A stretch of 5,915 nt of DNA, from the NCBI GenBank assembly GCA_937898375.1, contig CALEJX010000393.1, forward strand, positions 1 to 5,915, read 5' to 3'. Positions 5,212-5,915 of this stretch are shown here, piece after piece. Below the pieces are notes generated by a model, which saw only the letters and a program-made list of their open reading frames with translations, had not been told where the DNA came from and made no database searches. Positions within the stretch are counted from its first letter, which is position 1. Each line of letters begins with the position of its first letter. A program made the translations under genes and the position numbers. Source of the stretch: an uncultured Ruminococcus sp. GTDB taxonomy: Bacteria > Bacillota > Clostridia > Oscillospirales > Ruminococcaceae.

Positions 5212-5838
5212 TTATTCAGTGCCGCTGAGAAGCTCTTTCATTACCCAGCCGCTTTTATCGTTGTATTTTACATATACCCATATGTTTCCATCGTTGTCTG
5301 TCCGCTCGCCGTAGCCGCTTATAGTTTTTCCGTCAGGTATCTTTTCGATAACGTCATATTTCTTTGACGGACCGTATCTCAGATTAAGATAGGAAGTGTC
5401 AGACTTTACAAGAAACGGTATAGAATCAGGGTATTTCACATCATCACCTAAAGGGAAAAGTGCGTCCTTTTTGAACTTTGTGGTGGTGGTCTTTTTGGTC
5501 GCCTCGGTCTCAGCGGCGGTTGTGGTCGTTGTGGGGGGCGTCCTCTTTTTCGCCGGTGGGATTTTGTCAGGGGCGTATCCCTCCTCAACGGTTACGTCAA
5601 GGCTTTCAAGAGTGCCAGCCGTCACGGAAGTTGTGGTGGTGTAGCCCTCGTAATCCTCGTCATCTTCGTCATAATCATCGCCCATGGTGGCGGTCTTTGT
5701 GGTCTCTATAACTCTCCGAACGGCAGTGCCCGTGGTGGTCTCCGTTTCGGAGGAGCTTTCTGGAAGCACTGCCCCGCATGACGCAAGTCCGAAAACCGCA
5801 GAACAAGCCAGCACAGCCGCAAGCAGTTTTGATCTCAT
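5212..5838 (-). CDS. SH3-domain (SH3b-like) lipoprotein with Thr-rich linker
   Basis: This 208-residue protein is probably anchored to the outer membrane face and reaches toward the cell wall. A lipoprotein signal peptide ends in the lipobox LASC with Cys21. Residues 22-125 are a disordered linker with three Thr runs (67-70, 103-107, 117-120) and a very acidic patch, DDYDEDDEDYEGY (54-66). A bacterial SH3 domain occupies about 147-204, seen from LNLRYGPS (151-158, the N-x-R-x-G-P signature), IPDG (167-170), IWVYVKY (186-192) and the closing SGWV (196-199). Such domains often bind peptidoglycan peptides; no hydrolase domain is attached, so it may be a binding or sensing module. ATG 5838 has an AGAGGA ribosome site at 5852-5847. 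It lies 32 nt after the preceding partial gene. Confidence 0.9.
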   Translation of the reverse strand: MRSKLLAAVLACSAVFGLASCGAVLPESSSETETTTGTAVRRVIETTKTATMGDDYDEDDEDYEGYTTTTSVTAGTLESLDVTVEEGYAPDKIPPAKKRTPPTTTTTAAETEATKKTTTTKFKKDALFPLGDDVKYPDSIPFLVKSDTSYLNLRYGPSKKYDVIEKIPDGKTISGYGERTDNDGNIWVYVKYNDKSGWVMKELLSGTE

Positions 5839-5870
5839 TTTTCTATCCTCTTTTCAAAATTTACACAATT

Positions 5871-5915
5871 TTATTTTAAGCCAAGAAGTCTTTCTGCGTT
5901 GCCGCCGAGAATTTT
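5871..5915 (-). CDS. C-terminal end of a probable amidohydrolase (partial, runs off the window)
   Basis: Reading leftward from the window edge, the frame is open for 14 codons (KILGGNAERLLGLK) and then stops at TAA (5873-5871). The GNAERLLGL ending is typical of the last helix of metal-dependent amidohydrolases of the TIM-barrel superfamily (Amidohydro_2 type). The family call rests on this tail only. The gene lies 32 nt upstream of the SH3 lipoprotein gene on the same strand with no terminator between, so it is probably the preceding operon member. Confidence 0.6.
   Translation of the reverse strand, partial: KILGGNAERLLGLK

Noticed and set aside
5396..5711. Two + strand open frames opposite the SH3 lipoprotein linker
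   Set aside because: Val- and Trp-rich products are reverse readings of Thr repeats; the SH3 lipoprotein on the - strand is clearly the real gene.
5856..5872. AAAATT/AATTTT inverted repeat before the SH3 lipoprotein gene as a terminator or operator
   Set aside because: The stem is only six A/T pairs, overlaps the upstream stop codon and has no proper U-tract; such repeats are common by chance in AT-rich spacers.

Overview
The window looks like chromosomal DNA of an anaerobic, Gram-positive gut Clostridium relative, most likely Ruminococcus or another Oscillospiraceae member. The evidence is the strong GGAGG ribosome sites, the lipoproteins with long Thr-rich linkers, the surface protein ending in a hydrophobic segment plus KRK, the compact acpS-nnr pair, and a probable DUF6106 gene. 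This assignment rests on style and remembered family resemblance, not on a search.

Left part (1-2236, + strand): two separately transcribed genes for exported proteins. The first (159-1079) has a signal peptide, a beta-rich ectodomain, a low-complexity Asp/Ser/Lys then Ala/Ser/Thr stalk and a C-terminal membrane anchor. The second (1329-2189) is a lipoprotein with a poly-Thr linker and a probable jelly-roll, carbohydrate-binding-like domain. Each has a near-consensus extended -10 promoter with 17-bp spacing, a stem-loop in the predicted 5' leader, a strong Shine-Dalgarno and its own terminator. A sequence that fits the CcpA cre consensus lies upstream of the second promoter.

Right part (2237-5915, - strand): a tightly packed gene string, read from the right edge leftward. 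It comprises the last codons of a probable amidohydrolase, an SH3-domain lipoprotein, a two-helix membrane protein (probable DUF6106), acpS (holo-ACP synthase) and nnr (fused NAD(P)HX epimerase/dehydratase). A strong terminator follows nnr, and then comes a small beta-rich lipoprotein gene. Spacings of 32 and 14 nt, then 2 nt, then an 8-nt overlap point to one operon with translational coupling. The + and - strand groups converge on a bidirectional terminator at 2205-2238.

Functionally, acpS activates acyl carrier protein for fatty acid synthesis and nnr repairs damaged NAD(P)H. The other - strand genes are envelope proteins of unknown role. I see no mobile element, CRISPR array, tRNA or rRNA and no clear new defence or biosynthetic system. 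The more interesting signals are regulatory: the cre-like site, the paired leader hairpins, and the terminator abutting the ribosome site of the last - strand gene.
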